NCBI GenBank assembly: GCA_025450495.1
Contig: JANWHI010000133.1
Location: forward strand, 1 to 20,289
Direction: 5' to 3'
Source: Candidatus Dormiibacter sp.
Lineage (GTDB): Bacteria > Chloroflexota > Dormibacteria > UBA8260
DNA: 20,289 bases
The stretch's first letter is position 1, and the number at the start of each line of letters is the position of its first letter. The position numbers and the translations under genes were made by a program. The notes beneath the pieces were generated by a model that was not told the DNA's origin, ran no database searches, and saw only the letters and a program-made list of their open reading frames with translations. Of the stretch, positions 13,314 through 20,289 are shown in pieces.

Positions 13314-14804
13314 GTGAACGAGCGGCTCAGGCTGGCCTCATTGCATCGCGTGCGCGAGCGGATGCGTCCCCGCATCGACCCGTCCTCTCTCGAGGTTGGC
13401 ATCGTCCACTTGGGTCTCGGCGCCTTCCACCGCGCTCATCAGGCTGTGCTCACCGAGGACGCCGTCGCCGCCAGCCCGTCGAGGGGGTGGGGAATCTGTG
13501 GGGTGACCCAGCGTAGCGCCGCGGTCGTCGATATGCTCGGTCCCCAGGACGGCTTGTACAGCGTGCTCGAGCGTGACGACCAGCGTACCTCGTTGCGCGT
13601 CGTCGGCACCGTCCGCGAGGTGCTCTTTGCGCGGGTGGACCCCGATGCGCTGGTGAGCAGGCTTGCGTCGCCGAACACTCATGTGGTCACGCTCACAGTG
13701 ACTGAGAAGGGTTACAGACGCGACCTGGCTACCGGCGGGCTCTCGCGCCATGACACCGAGACGATCGCGGACCTGGCCGGCCGTCCGCCTCGGACCGTGG
13801 TAGGGCAGTTGGTCGCCGGGATTCGGGCTCGGCGGAACCTCGGACACGGCCCGCTGAGTGTGGTCTGCTGCGACAACCTGCCCCACAACGGAGAGATGCT
13901 ACGAGGGTTGGTTGCGGATTTCTGTGGCCTGCTGCCTCGTCCGCAGAGCGACGACTTGACACATTGGGTGGAGGCCAACGTCAGCTTCCCGAGCACGACC
14001 GTCGACCGGATCGTCCCTGCCGCCACCGCGACCGACTTGGCTGAAGCCAGCCGGCTGTTGGGCCTGGAAGACCAGGCCGTCGTCGTCACCGAACCATTCT
14101 GCCAGTGGGTGATCGAGGACCGCTTCGCGGCGGTGCGACCGGCCTGGGAGCTCGCCGGCGCTGTCCTCACCGACGATGTCGCCCCGTACGACGCGATCAA
14201 GCTGCGGCTTCTCAACGGCAGCCATTCGACGCTCGCCTACCTCGGTGCACTGGCGGGGTGCGAGCACATCGCCGACGCGATGCACGTCGACGCCTTCGCC
14301 GAACTGATTCGAAAACTGATGGACGAGGCGACGCCGACCCTGTCGGTGCCTCGGGGGTTCGACCTCGAGCGGTACAAGGCCGGTGTGCTGCACCGCTTTG
14401 CCAATCCTGCGCTGCGTCACCTGACGACGCAGATCGCCATGGACGGGAGCCAGAAGCTGCCGATGCGGCTCCTCGGCACGATCCGCGACCTGCTCGCTGC
14501 GGGTGTCGAACCACGGCTGGCCAGCCTGGCCGTCGCTGCATGGATGCGATACGTCTCGACCGGGGTGAGCGACGGAGGCCAGCAGCTGCCCGTCGACGAT
14601 CCGCTCGCAGCGCGTTTCCGCGGGCTGATTGCCGCTGCCGGGGCGCCGGACAAGGTCGCCGCTGAACTGCTGTCGATCCGGGAGATCTTCGGCGAGGATC
14701 TCTCACGCGATCGGGTCTTTCGCGCCCTCGTCAGCGACGGGCTGCGTCGACTCAGCCGCGATGGTGCTGTGCTGACCGCCAGGGGAATCGTGGATGGTCG
14801 CTGA
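13314..14804 (+). CDS. Mannitol dehydrogenase / fructuronate reductase family protein
   Basis: The 496-residue product belongs to the polyol-specific long-chain dehydrogenases (mannitol 2-dehydrogenase, UxuB fructuronate reductase, UxaB tagaturonate reductase). It has the N-terminal nucleotide-binding motif GLGAFHRAHQA (34-44), VTEKGY, the signature CCDNLPHNG (185-193), and the catalytic set KLRLLNGSHS with Lys296, Asn301 and His304. The spacing is that of the family. These enzymes interconvert a sugar ketone and alcohol with NAD(P). The length of about 500 fits both mannitol and hexuronate reductases, and motifs do not separate them. The GTG start at 13314 lies 28 bases after iolB, so the two are probably one transcript. 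That favours a 5-keto sugar acid as substrate over mannitol or fructose. Confidence 0.88.
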   Translation: MNERLRLASLHRVRERMRPRIDPSSLEVGIVHLGLGAFHRAHQAVLTEDAVAASPSRGWGICGVTQRSAAVVDMLGPQDGLYSVLERDDQRTSLRVVGTVREVLFARVDPDALVSRLASPNTHVVTLTVTEKGYRRDLATGGLSRHDTETIADLAGRPPRTVVGQLVAGIRARRNLGHGPLSVVCCDNLPHNGEMLRGLVADFCGLLPRPQSDDLTHWVEANVSFPSTTVDRIVPAATATDLAEASRLLGLEDQAVVVTEPFCQWVIEDRFAAVRPAWELAGAVLTDDVAPYDAIKLRLLNGSHSTLAYLGALAGCEHIADAMHVDAFAELIRKLMDEATPTLSVPRGFDLERYKAGVLHRFANPALRHLTTQIAMDGSQKLPMRLLGTIRDLLAAGVEPRLASLAVAAWMRYVSTGVSDGGQQLPVDDPLAARFRGLIAAAGAPDKVAAELLSIREIFGEDLSRDRVFRALVSDGLRRLSRDGAVLTARGIVDGR

Positions 14805-14839
14805 GTGGCGGCTCATCGGGGGAAGGCCCCACTCCCCGG

Positions 14840-15652
14840 TCAAGCGGCGAGGTCTTTCCCCTCGCTCACGCGATGTGTTCGCGCCACCTCGCGAAGCCAA
14901 GCCTCGGCGGGAATCGGGACGCGTCGATGCTCGCGGAACAGCGCCCGCAGCACAGGGCAGCGCCTGGCGGCGATGTGGGCGCTCACTCGCGCGGCGACTG
15001 ACTTCGGCTCGCCGACCGCGCGGAACAGCGACCACGCTTCAACGGCGAGCATCGCGCGTCGGTTCCAGCGTCCCGCAACCACTGCATCGGCGAGCGCGAT
15101 GATGTCGCGCTCTGCTGGCCCGAAGAGGGATGCGGTCAGGCGCACGCCCTCTGGATCGCGCGCGAGAAGCTCCGGGATCTGCTTGATCCGCAAGCCCTGC
15201 ACATTGGGCCGACCGCTTCGCTGGGCGCCGTTGTTGACCAGCTTGAGGAGTCCTTCGGCGCCGGGTCGCAACCGTCGAAAGCCCCGAGGGTCGAGCTCGG
15301 CGAGGGGAACGAGGTCGGCGGGTCTGTACAGAGTTGATCCGAGGAAGACTTTGCGCGTCACCAAGTCGAGCTCGAAAAAAGGCTCCGCGCCAGCGAGTGC
15401 CACGTTGTGCGTGAGGTTGGGGACGTGGGGGCACGAGATGACGGGCCCAAGCCCGCGAGCCGACGCCCAACGCCCGAACTCGCCGATGAGGATCGGCCAT
15501 TGCGAGCTCCACGCCGATGAGTCGATGTCGCCGTAGCCGTTGAGGGCCGAGTCGGCGTTCTTCAGAAGCACCCAGTCTGGCGACAGCTCGGTGAGGCGCC
15601 GGAGCAGTGGAAGCCAGAGGTCCGCACGCTGCGAGTTCGAGGCCAGCGCCAT
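14840..15652 (-). CDS. Nucleotidyltransferase-like protein of unknown function
   Basis: The product has 270 residues and no signal peptide or membrane segment. It resembles the polymerase-beta-type nucleotidyltransferase layout: WVLLKNADSALNGYGDIDS with Asp42 and Asp44, then FFELDL with Asp96 as the possible third acid. The usual Gly-Ser before the Asp pair is missing, so activity is uncertain. Further blocks are DPRGFRRLRPGAEGLLKLV and, near the end, WNRRAMLAVEAWSLFRA. The frame is open to 15757, but the ATG at 15652 is chosen because it falls 19 bases after the dehydrogenase stop and begins before the first folded element. It is the last gene of a minus-strand set with the dehydrogenase and the oxidase. 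The function is unknown; a role in modifying a product made by these neighbours is only a guess. Confidence 0.65.
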   Translation of the reverse strand: MALASNSQRADLWLPLLRRLTELSPDWVLLKNADSALNGYGDIDSSAWSSQWPILIGEFGRWASARGLGPVISCPHVPNLTHNVALAGAEPFFELDLVTRKVFLGSTLYRPADLVPLAELDPRGFRRLRPGAEGLLKLVNNGAQRSGRPNVQGLRIKQIPELLARDPEGVRLTASLFGPAERDIIALADAVVAGRWNRRAMLAVEAWSLFRAVGEPKSVAARVSAHIAARRCPVLRALFREHRRVPIPAEAWLREVARTHRVSEGKDLAA

Positions 15653-15671
15653 GGGCGTTACTGTACCGGAT

Positions 15672-16628
15672 TCAATAGCCGGCGACCGAGTCGACAACCC
15701 CAACAAGTTCCAGACCATGCTGAAAACGACGCACGTTCTCGCTGACTCGCTCGGCAAGCATTTCAGTCACATAGGAGACTGAGTCGGCGCAATGGGATGT
15801 CACCAACACATTGTCAAGTGACCAAAGCGCATGGGCGGGAGGCACTGGCTCAGGATCGGTGACGTCCAAACCGGCGGCTCTGATACCGCCCGTCCGCAGC
15901 GCGACAACGAGCGCCTCGGTGTCAACTATCGCCCCGCGTGCCACATTGACCAGGATGGCAGCGGCAGGCAAGAGCTCAAGCTCATGCCTGCCAATCAGTC
16001 GGTGAGTCTCCTTGGTCAGCGCCAGTGCAACCACAAGCACGTCAGTATTGGGCAGGACATCATGGAGCTGCGCGGTGGATACAGTCACGTCGGCATCGGC
16101 AAGGCGTGTCTGACGACGTCGAACAACCGTGACGTGACATCCGGCCGCATGAAGCAGTCGCGTGAGAATGATCGCAATCCCCCCAGCGCCGAGAATGGTC
16201 ACGCGCTTGCCCGCAAGTGTTTCCGGCTCGCTCCCGTGCCACTGACGTTGCCGGGCATGCTCGACAACATGACGCAGGCTGGCGAGGATCAACATCAACG
16301 CGTGCTCAGCGACCTGAACGCCAAAAGCTCCCTTGGCAGATGTGAAGATCACCGGTCGCGAAAACGCATTGGGCCCGAATGTATCCACTCCAGCGGCTGA
16401 CAGCTGCACCCACGCGATCTGTGGATTCGCATCAAGAAGAGTGAGCAACCGTTGTGAGTCGGCGACTGCCAGCCAGAGGAGGGCATTGGCGCGTGATACG
16501 GGAACAACCGAACCTCCTGCCGCCTCGACGACAGCGGTCAGGTGCTCCCTTCGTCGTCGAGCGACTTCCTCATCGACGCGAGTCCCCAGTTCCGCACCGA
16601 CTGGCTCGATCGACACCCGCGCATCCAC
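15672..16628 (-). CDS. D-isomer-specific 2-hydroxyacid dehydrogenase
   Basis: The 318-residue product is an NAD-dependent dehydrogenase that interconverts D-2-hydroxyacids and 2-oxoacids. It has a Rossmann motif ILGAGGIAIILTRLLHAAG, and the complete catalytic triad: Arg in VNVARGAIVD, Glu in GLDVTDPEPVP and His in VTSHCAD. GTG 16628 has GAGGTG six bases upstream; the GTG at 16637 (three more residues) overlaps that site and is less likely. Third-position GC over the first ~46 codons is only about 61%, against about 87% in galU, which suggests foreign origin. It lies 60 bases after the oxidase stop and 19 bases before the next gene. Substrate is unknown; glyoxylate/hydroxypyruvate, lactate and phosphoglycerate types share these motifs. 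Confidence 0.9.
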   Translation of the reverse strand: MDARVSIEPVGAELGTRVDEEVARRRREHLTAVVEAAGGSVVPVSRANALLWLAVADSQRLLTLLDANPQIAWVQLSAAGVDTFGPNAFSRPVIFTSAKGAFGVQVAEHALMLILASLRHVVEHARQRQWHGSEPETLAGKRVTILGAGGIAIILTRLLHAAGCHVTVVRRRQTRLADADVTVSTAQLHDVLPNTDVLVVALALTKETHRLIGRHELELLPAAAILVNVARGAIVDTEALVVALRTGGIRAAGLDVTDPEPVPPAHALWSLDNVLVTSHCADSVSYVTEMLAERVSENVRRFQHGLELVGVVDSVAGY

Positions 16629-16688
16629 AGGGAACACCTCAGACTGCTGAGTGATGGCGGTTCTCGACGAAGGCCGCAGCCGGCGGTC

Positions 16689-17753
16689 TCATCTCGGGAT
16701 GCCCAGGAAGGACCCCTGGTGCAACGATTTCGCCGCTGACGCCCCGGCAAGAATGAGCGAATTCTGGAACTCGCTGAGCAAGAGCTCAAGCACCCGCTGG
16801 GCGCCTGCGCAGCCGCCGACTGCCAAGCCCCAGTAAAGCGGCCGCCCCACCATGACAGCGGCTGCTCCCATGGCCATGGCCCGGAAGACATCGGGACCCC
16901 GACGAATGCCGCCGTCGACCAGGACGTCGCCGCTACCCGCCAGAGCTTCAGCGATGGCCTGAACGACGGTTGCTGTTGCCGGCGCTCCGTCCAACTGGCG
17001 CCCCCCGTGATTGGAAACCACAACCCCCGCTGCGCCCTCGGCGACCGCTCGCTCAGCATCGTCAACGGCCAGAATACCCTTGACCAAAACGGGCACGTGA
17101 TACTGCGATGCCATGTCCGCTATGTCACGCCACTCAAGCTGCGCGTCCATGAGCCGCCCCACATGCGCAACCGGAAGAGCGCCGCCATCTGTGCCGCGGC
17201 TTACAGCGGGCACAACAGCATTGACAGCATAAGCTGACCGCACCTCCCGATCTCTGACCCCGGGGATGGGGCTATCGACGGTCACAACCAGTGCCTCATA
17301 CCCAGCGGCCAGCGCCGCCTCGATCAGATGCCGCGTTGCACCCCGATCGGTGAAGACGTACACCTGAAACCACCGGGTCACCTCGGGAACCGCTGCTGCG
17401 ACCTCGGGCGCATCGACCGTGGAAAATACGGAGAGGCAGAGAGTGGTTCCGGTCGCTGCCGCGGCCTGCGCCATGGCAATCTCACCATCGGGTGTGGCAA
17501 TGCGCTGATACGCCATGGGGGCCACGACAAGAGGATGCGGCAGCAACTTGCCCAAGACAGTCGTGCTCGTGTCGGGAGTGACGGCACCGGTGAGCATCCG
17601 GGGCACAATCGGGATCCGGCGCCACGCAGCCACGTTCTCGACGAGTGTCCACTCGTCCATGGCTCCTCCCGCGATGTAACCGTATGTACCGGCCTCCAAT
17701 ACCTCCCGGGCGGCCGATTCGAAATCCGACAACGTGGTGGGCAGGCGATTCAC
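16689..17753 (-). CDS. FMN-dependent L-2-hydroxyacid oxidase/dehydrogenase
   Basis: The 354-residue product belongs to the glycolate oxidase / lactate oxidase / lactate 2-monooxygenase family, which oxidises L-2-hydroxyacids to 2-oxoacids with FMN. It shows YGYIAGGAMDEWTL (24-37), VAPMAYQ, WFQVYVFTDR with Tyr132, VTVDSPIPGVRDRE with Arg168, VLVKG with Lys225, SNHGGRQLDG with catalytic His249 and Arg252, and the FMN phosphate site VDGGIRRGPDVFRAMAMGA. The active site is complete. The frame is open to 17936, but family similarity starts at VNRLPTTLSDFES; GTG 17753 has GGAG nine bases upstream. It is the first gene of a set with the D-specific dehydrogenase, an enzyme of opposite stereochemistry. 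Whether it uses oxygen or a quinone cannot be read from the sequence. Confidence 0.9.
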   Translation of the reverse strand: MNRLPTTLSDFESAAREVLEAGTYGYIAGGAMDEWTLVENVAAWRRIPIVPRMLTGAVTPDTSTTVLGKLLPHPLVVAPMAYQRIATPDGEIAMAQAAAATGTTLCLSVFSTVDAPEVAAAVPEVTRWFQVYVFTDRGATRHLIEAALAAGYEALVVTVDSPIPGVRDREVRSAYAVNAVVPAVSRGTDGGALPVAHVGRLMDAQLEWRDIADMASQYHVPVLVKGILAVDDAERAVAEGAAGVVVSNHGGRQLDGAPATATVVQAIAEALAGSGDVLVDGGIRRGPDVFRAMAMGAAAVMVGRPLYWGLAVGGCAGAQRVLELLLSEFQNSLILAGASAAKSLHQGSFLGIPR

Positions 17754-18147
17754 GGTTCGCGGCTCCGGGCGGACAGCACATACCCCAGCCAGCGCCGGGA
17801 GATGAAGGACTCCGAACGCAGGCGCTCGAGCCGTGTCCACTGGCGGCATACCGGGGTCAATGGCGCGCAGGTTGCGGGGCCAGGGTACACGCCCTTCATT
17901 GTCGCCGGAGCGCGGTGAGCTGCGTCCGACAACCACGCGGTGAATTCTGGCCGAGCCCGGTTGCCCTGCCGCCGCCTCGATGCTCGACGGGTGGCGCCGC
18001 GGCTGCAGACTGCCCCAGGCGTGGAGCGGGCACCGCCGCCCCGGCTAGATGCCCAGAGGACGACGAGGTGGCCCGCCGACCGGCGCCGGCACCGAAGCCA
18101 GCGCAATGGCCGCTACGATACCGCCTCTGCCACCGCAATGAGGTGCC
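17754..18147. other. 394-base divergent intergenic region
   Basis: This gap separates the starts of the oxidase (minus) and the ATP-grasp ligase (plus). Open frames cross it on both strands but are Arg/Pro-rich, match no family and fit high-GC chance frames. The plus-strand end holds a candidate promoter for the ligase at 18114-18119. On the minus strand TACCCT at 17886-17891 is a weak -10 candidate for the oxidase. I see no tRNA, clear riboswitch or large palindrome. Its size suggests that both directions are regulated here. Confidence 0.5.
18114..18119 (+). promoter_or_regulatory. Predicted promoter and ribosome site of the ATP-grasp gene
   Basis: TACGAT fits the -10 consensus at four of six bases and is 28 bases before the ATG at 18148. 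GAGGTG at 18140-18145 precedes that ATG closely. The ATG at 18138 opens another frame and is ignored. Confidence 0.35.
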
Positions 18148-19263
18148 ATGCGCACAGTCACGCGCGCGCTCACAACGTTGAGCCAAATCGGAGGGCCGGG
18201 ACCGACACTGGCTGCTGATCTCGACCTCTTGCGCTCCATGCGGCGGAGGGATGCGGTGCGCCACTGGCGACGCCGGAGTGCGGCCGTCCGGTCGAGTCTC
18301 GACCGCGCCAACGCGAACCTGTACCAGACGATCTGGAACGATGCCGCTGTCGCGGTTGGTGCTGATGTGAAGCAGATGGGTGAAGGTTTCCTGCTGCTCC
18401 GCCGCGGCTCCATGCAAACCATCGTCTGGCGGCACCTCGTGATGATCGATCACCAGGTTACGCAGCGATTGTCGATGAACAAGCCGCTCAGTCAGCGACT
18501 GCTGTCGACCGCAGGTCTCCCAGTGCCTGACGGTCTTACGTTCGACTTCCATGATCTCACGCTCGCGCGGGCATTCGTCGAGGGCTCTAGCCTGCCGTGC
18601 GTGGTGAAGCCGGCGGGCCAAGCGTCTGGAACCGGGGTGACCTGTGGCGTCGAGAGCCGGGACGACCTCGAACGGGCGGCCGTGCGCGCCGCACGCTGGG
18701 GCCGAGAGCTGCTCGTCGAGCGTCAGGCTCAAGGCGGGGAATACCGCGTGCTCGTCCTGGACGGCGAGGTCCTCGGCGCAGTGCGCCGCCGCGCCACGCA
18801 GGTGCACGGCGATGGGCGGTCCAGCATCGGCGACCTCATCCATGCGGAGAACGAACGGCGCATCACCAGTGGATGGGCCTCGGGCGGCCGTGTGCTGAGC
18901 GTGGACCTCGACTGTCTGCTGACGCTTCGTCGGGCGGGGTACTCGCTGGGGTCGGTCCCCGCCGAAGGCGCCGTTGTGACCGTCAAGACCAGCGTGCATG
19001 AGAACCGAGCAGAGGACAACGAGACGGTCACTCACATCTCGGAGCCTCTGGCCGGGGACGTGCGGCGGGCGGCTGCCGCACTCGAGCTGCGGTTGGCGGG
19101 AGTCGATTTGATGACGCCTGATCCGTCTACGACACTCGACCAGAGCGGGGGCGTGATCCTGGAGGTGAACCATCCGGCCGGTCTGCACTTTCACTACCAG
19201 GTGGCCGATCCCAAGACAGCGACACCGGTGGCGGTTCCGATCCTCAACTCCCTCCTGGGTTGA
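18148..19263 (+). CDS. ATP-grasp ligase resembling the cyanophycin synthetase / GshAB ATP-grasp domain
   Basis: The 371-residue product has an unassigned N-terminal region (1-105) followed by an ATP-grasp fold. Its blocks are SMNKPLSQRLLSTAGLPVP (109-127), CVVKPAGQASGTGV with the ATP-binding Lys154 and glycine loop, LLVERQAQGGEYRVLVLDGE with Glu191 and Arg200, ATQVHGDGRSSIGDLI (a motif shared with cyanophycin synthetase), GVDLMTPD, and ILEVNHPAGLHFHY with Mg ligands Glu339 and Asn341. Such domains join a carboxylate to an amine via an acyl-phosphate. Cyanophycin synthetase also carries a Mur-ligase domain, absent here, so this is a stand-alone ligase. It is transcribed divergently from the hydroxyacid enzymes. 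The substrate is unknown. It converges with a disrupted glycosyltransferase-like gene. Confidence 0.82.
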   Translation: MRTVTRALTTLSQIGGPGPTLAADLDLLRSMRRRDAVRHWRRRSAAVRSSLDRANANLYQTIWNDAAVAVGADVKQMGEGFLLLRRGSMQTIVWRHLVMIDHQVTQRLSMNKPLSQRLLSTAGLPVPDGLTFDFHDLTLARAFVEGSSLPCVVKPAGQASGTGVTCGVESRDDLERAAVRAARWGRELLVERQAQGGEYRVLVLDGEVLGAVRRRATQVHGDGRSSIGDLIHAENERRITSGWASGGRVLSVDLDCLLTLRRAGYSLGSVPAEGAVVTVKTSVHENRAEDNETVTHISEPLAGDVRRAAAALELRLAGVDLMTPDPSTTLDQSGGVILEVNHPAGLHFHYQVADPKTATPVAVPILNSLLG

Positions 19264-19289
19264 TCTCCCGCGACGTTGGTGACACAGAA

Positions 19290-19430
19290 GGAGCCCTGAA
19301 CTCGGCAAGGTGAGGTTGTTCACACCAACCCGCTGAGGAGGGCTCCCGGGTGCATTCTCACCCGAACGTTGCCAGCTGGCTCCGGCATCGTCTGTCAATC
19401 GCATGCGCGCTGGGCCCGCGCTCCCGGTGA
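19290..19430 (+). mobile_element. Possible insertion-sequence end: hairpin plus truncated ORF
   Basis: GGAGCCCT (19290-19297) pairs perfectly with AGGGCTCC (19339-19346), and inside it GGTTG (19314-19318) pairs with CAACC (19326-19330). AGGAGG at 19336-19341 overlaps the outer stem and lies eight bases before a GTG at 19350. That GTG opens a 26-codon frame (begins VHSHPNVASWLRHRLS) ending at TGA 19428-19430. A hairpin that hides the ribosome site of a following ORF is typical of transposase leaders at IS ends, and the short basic ORF could be a transposase remnant. No second end or target duplication is visible. A leader RNA or a bidirectional terminator between the converging genes are alternatives. 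Confidence 0.3.
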
Positions 19431-19450
19431 CGTACCGGCTCTGACCGCCG

Positions 19451-20289
19451 TCACTCCGCGCGTGCTTCCTCAGCGACCTCGGCGTGCCGGGCAAACCAGC
19501 CGCGCGGGTCCGTCTTGCTGCGGGCCGCTGACCGTGCTGGCAGGTGCCGCGATCCACTTGAAGCACGATGCAGCATCGCAATGAGCACCACGACCGTCGC
19601 CCCCCACGCCAGGGCGCCGGGCTTGGTCGCAAAATTTGCCCAGTCACCAATCACGGAGTCGGTGGCGTGATATCACGGGAAACCCCCGGACCAGACTGTG
19701 TACACCACGAACAGGAGAACGCCAGTGGCCGCGTACCACAGAAGGGCCGGTCCAAACGCGATGGCAACGCCCCACGGCACCAGCCTCGCGAGATACTGAA
19801 TACCAAACCCTGGAGTGAAGGCCATGAAGGCAAAGCCGCTGATCCCACACTGTAGGAAGAGTGACGGCGGCGATCGACGGCGGCTGTAGGCAAAGCACAG
19901 TGCGGCCAGGCCGACGCCGATGAGCGGCGCTGCGTACCGTTGATATGAATCGTTCAATCCACCGGGACCGACCAGGACCAGCCGGGTGATCCCCCAATCG
20001 TTGGGCGTACTTGCATACCCAATGACCCTTCGTGTGATGAGTGCGGGATCCTGAAGCAGGTACGGCATCGAGGCCACCGCCACCGCCAAGCTGGCCACGA
20101 TGATGAGGATGGTCTTCTTCCTCCCACCGACTGTCGCAAAGAAGATGGCGGGCGTGAAGATCACCGCCGCGAATTTGATGTTGATGGCCATGCCGATTGC
20201 CAGACCCACCGTCCACGCGGGTCGGCGGGAGACATTGAGATAGGCGGCCAGTACCACAAACAGCACCATGACTGGGTCGGTGTTGCCGT
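19451..20289 (-). pseudogene. Polytopic glycosyltransferase-like membrane protein, interrupted by TGA (partial)
   Basis: The frame enters at the right edge (GNTDPVMVLFVVLAAYL) and shows many hydrophobic segments with short loops such as RRRSPPS, resembling the membrane region of polyprenol-phosphate-dependent mannosyl/glucosyltransferases (GT39/GT87 type). After 204 codons it stops at TGA 19675-19673, following VYTVWSGGFP. The same frame then continues for 73 codons (YHATDSVIGDWANFATKP, another membrane helix ALAWGATVVVLIAML, and a charged tail) to the TGA at 19453-19451. One base change, for example TGG or CGA to TGA, explains the break. The protein without its last helix and tail may still work, so pseudogene status is likely but not certain. 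The start lies outside the window. Confidence 0.68.

Noticed and set aside
14817..14838. Hairpin between the converging reductase and nucleotidyltransferase-like genes as terminator
   Set aside because: Only a five-base stem (CGGGG/CCCCG) with a 12-base loop and no T tract; expected by chance at this GC content.
17754..17936. N-terminal extension of the FMN oxidase
   Set aside because: Family similarity starts at the GTG 17753 and the extra 61 residues lack any conserved feature.
17750..18106. 118-codon minus-strand ORF in the oxidase/ligase gap
   Set aside because: Arg/Ser-rich, overlaps the oxidase start, no ribosome site, no similarity that I can see.
19673..19675. TGA recoded as tryptophan
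   Set aside because: Many intact genes here end in TGA at the expected family length (DUF58, MoxR, coaE, iolB, ATP-grasp), so a nonsense change is simpler.
1..20289. CRISPR array, rRNA or long direct repeats
   Set aside because: No regularly spaced repeats, rRNA-like segments or long duplicated stretches were seen on reading the window.

Overview
The window is about 20.3 kb of high-GC bacterial DNA carrying a complete tRNA-Glu and about 15 protein genes packed on both strands. The MoxR/DUF58/transglutaminase cluster, a BldC-like one-domain regulator, a DUF3105 lipoprotein, GTGA/ATGA start-stop overlaps and what look like leaderless promoters (a TANNNT box 6-9 bases before the start codon) all suggest Actinomycetota or a neighbouring Terrabacteria lineage such as Candidatus Dormibacterota or Chloroflexota. 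The lineage is an inference; no rRNA is present to settle it.

Layout. 1-4248 (minus): operon of MoxR ATPase, DUF58 protein and a TgpA-type membrane transglutaminase that runs off the left edge. 4445-4708 (plus): small HTH regulator, divergent from that operon. 4727-5921 (minus): a small membrane protein and a DUF3105 lipoprotein. 5987-6595 (plus): coaE. 6608-8379 (minus): an alpha-methylacyl-CoA racemase-like enzyme coupled to a TetR regulator. 8450-9092 (plus): two mini-ORFs leading into an unrecognised 168-residue protein. 9110-10415 (minus): galU and a Pro/Thr-rich anchored protein, with an apparent one-base frame error at the end of galU. 10495-12164 (plus): argS, behind a mini-ORF and with both class I signature motifs altered. 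12207-12280: tRNA-Glu(CTC). 12447-14804 (plus): iolB, behind another mini-ORF, and a UxuB/mannitol-dehydrogenase-family reductase. 14840-17753 (minus): an FMN 2-hydroxyacid oxidase, a D-2-hydroxyacid dehydrogenase and a nucleotidyltransferase-like protein. 18148-19263 (plus): a stand-alone cyanophycin-synthetase-like ATP-grasp ligase. 19290-19430: a hairpin and truncated ORF resembling an insertion-sequence end. 19451-20289 (minus): a multi-membrane glycosyltransferase-like gene broken by an in-frame TGA and running off the right edge.

How the parts fit. The left two thirds is mostly core metabolism (CoA synthesis, UDP-glucose, tRNA charging). From about 12.4 kb the content becomes accessory: a two-step uronate/inositol-acid module, then a compositionally different block (lower third-position GC in the dehydrogenase) that pairs opposite-stereochemistry hydroxyacid enzymes with a divergent ATP-grasp ligase. 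The most interesting recurring signal is regulatory. argS and iolB (and less clearly the 8586 gene) are each preceded by a tiny ORF whose stop codon overlaps or abuts the start of the next gene, and for argS and iolB the tiny ORF begins almost at the predicted transcription start.
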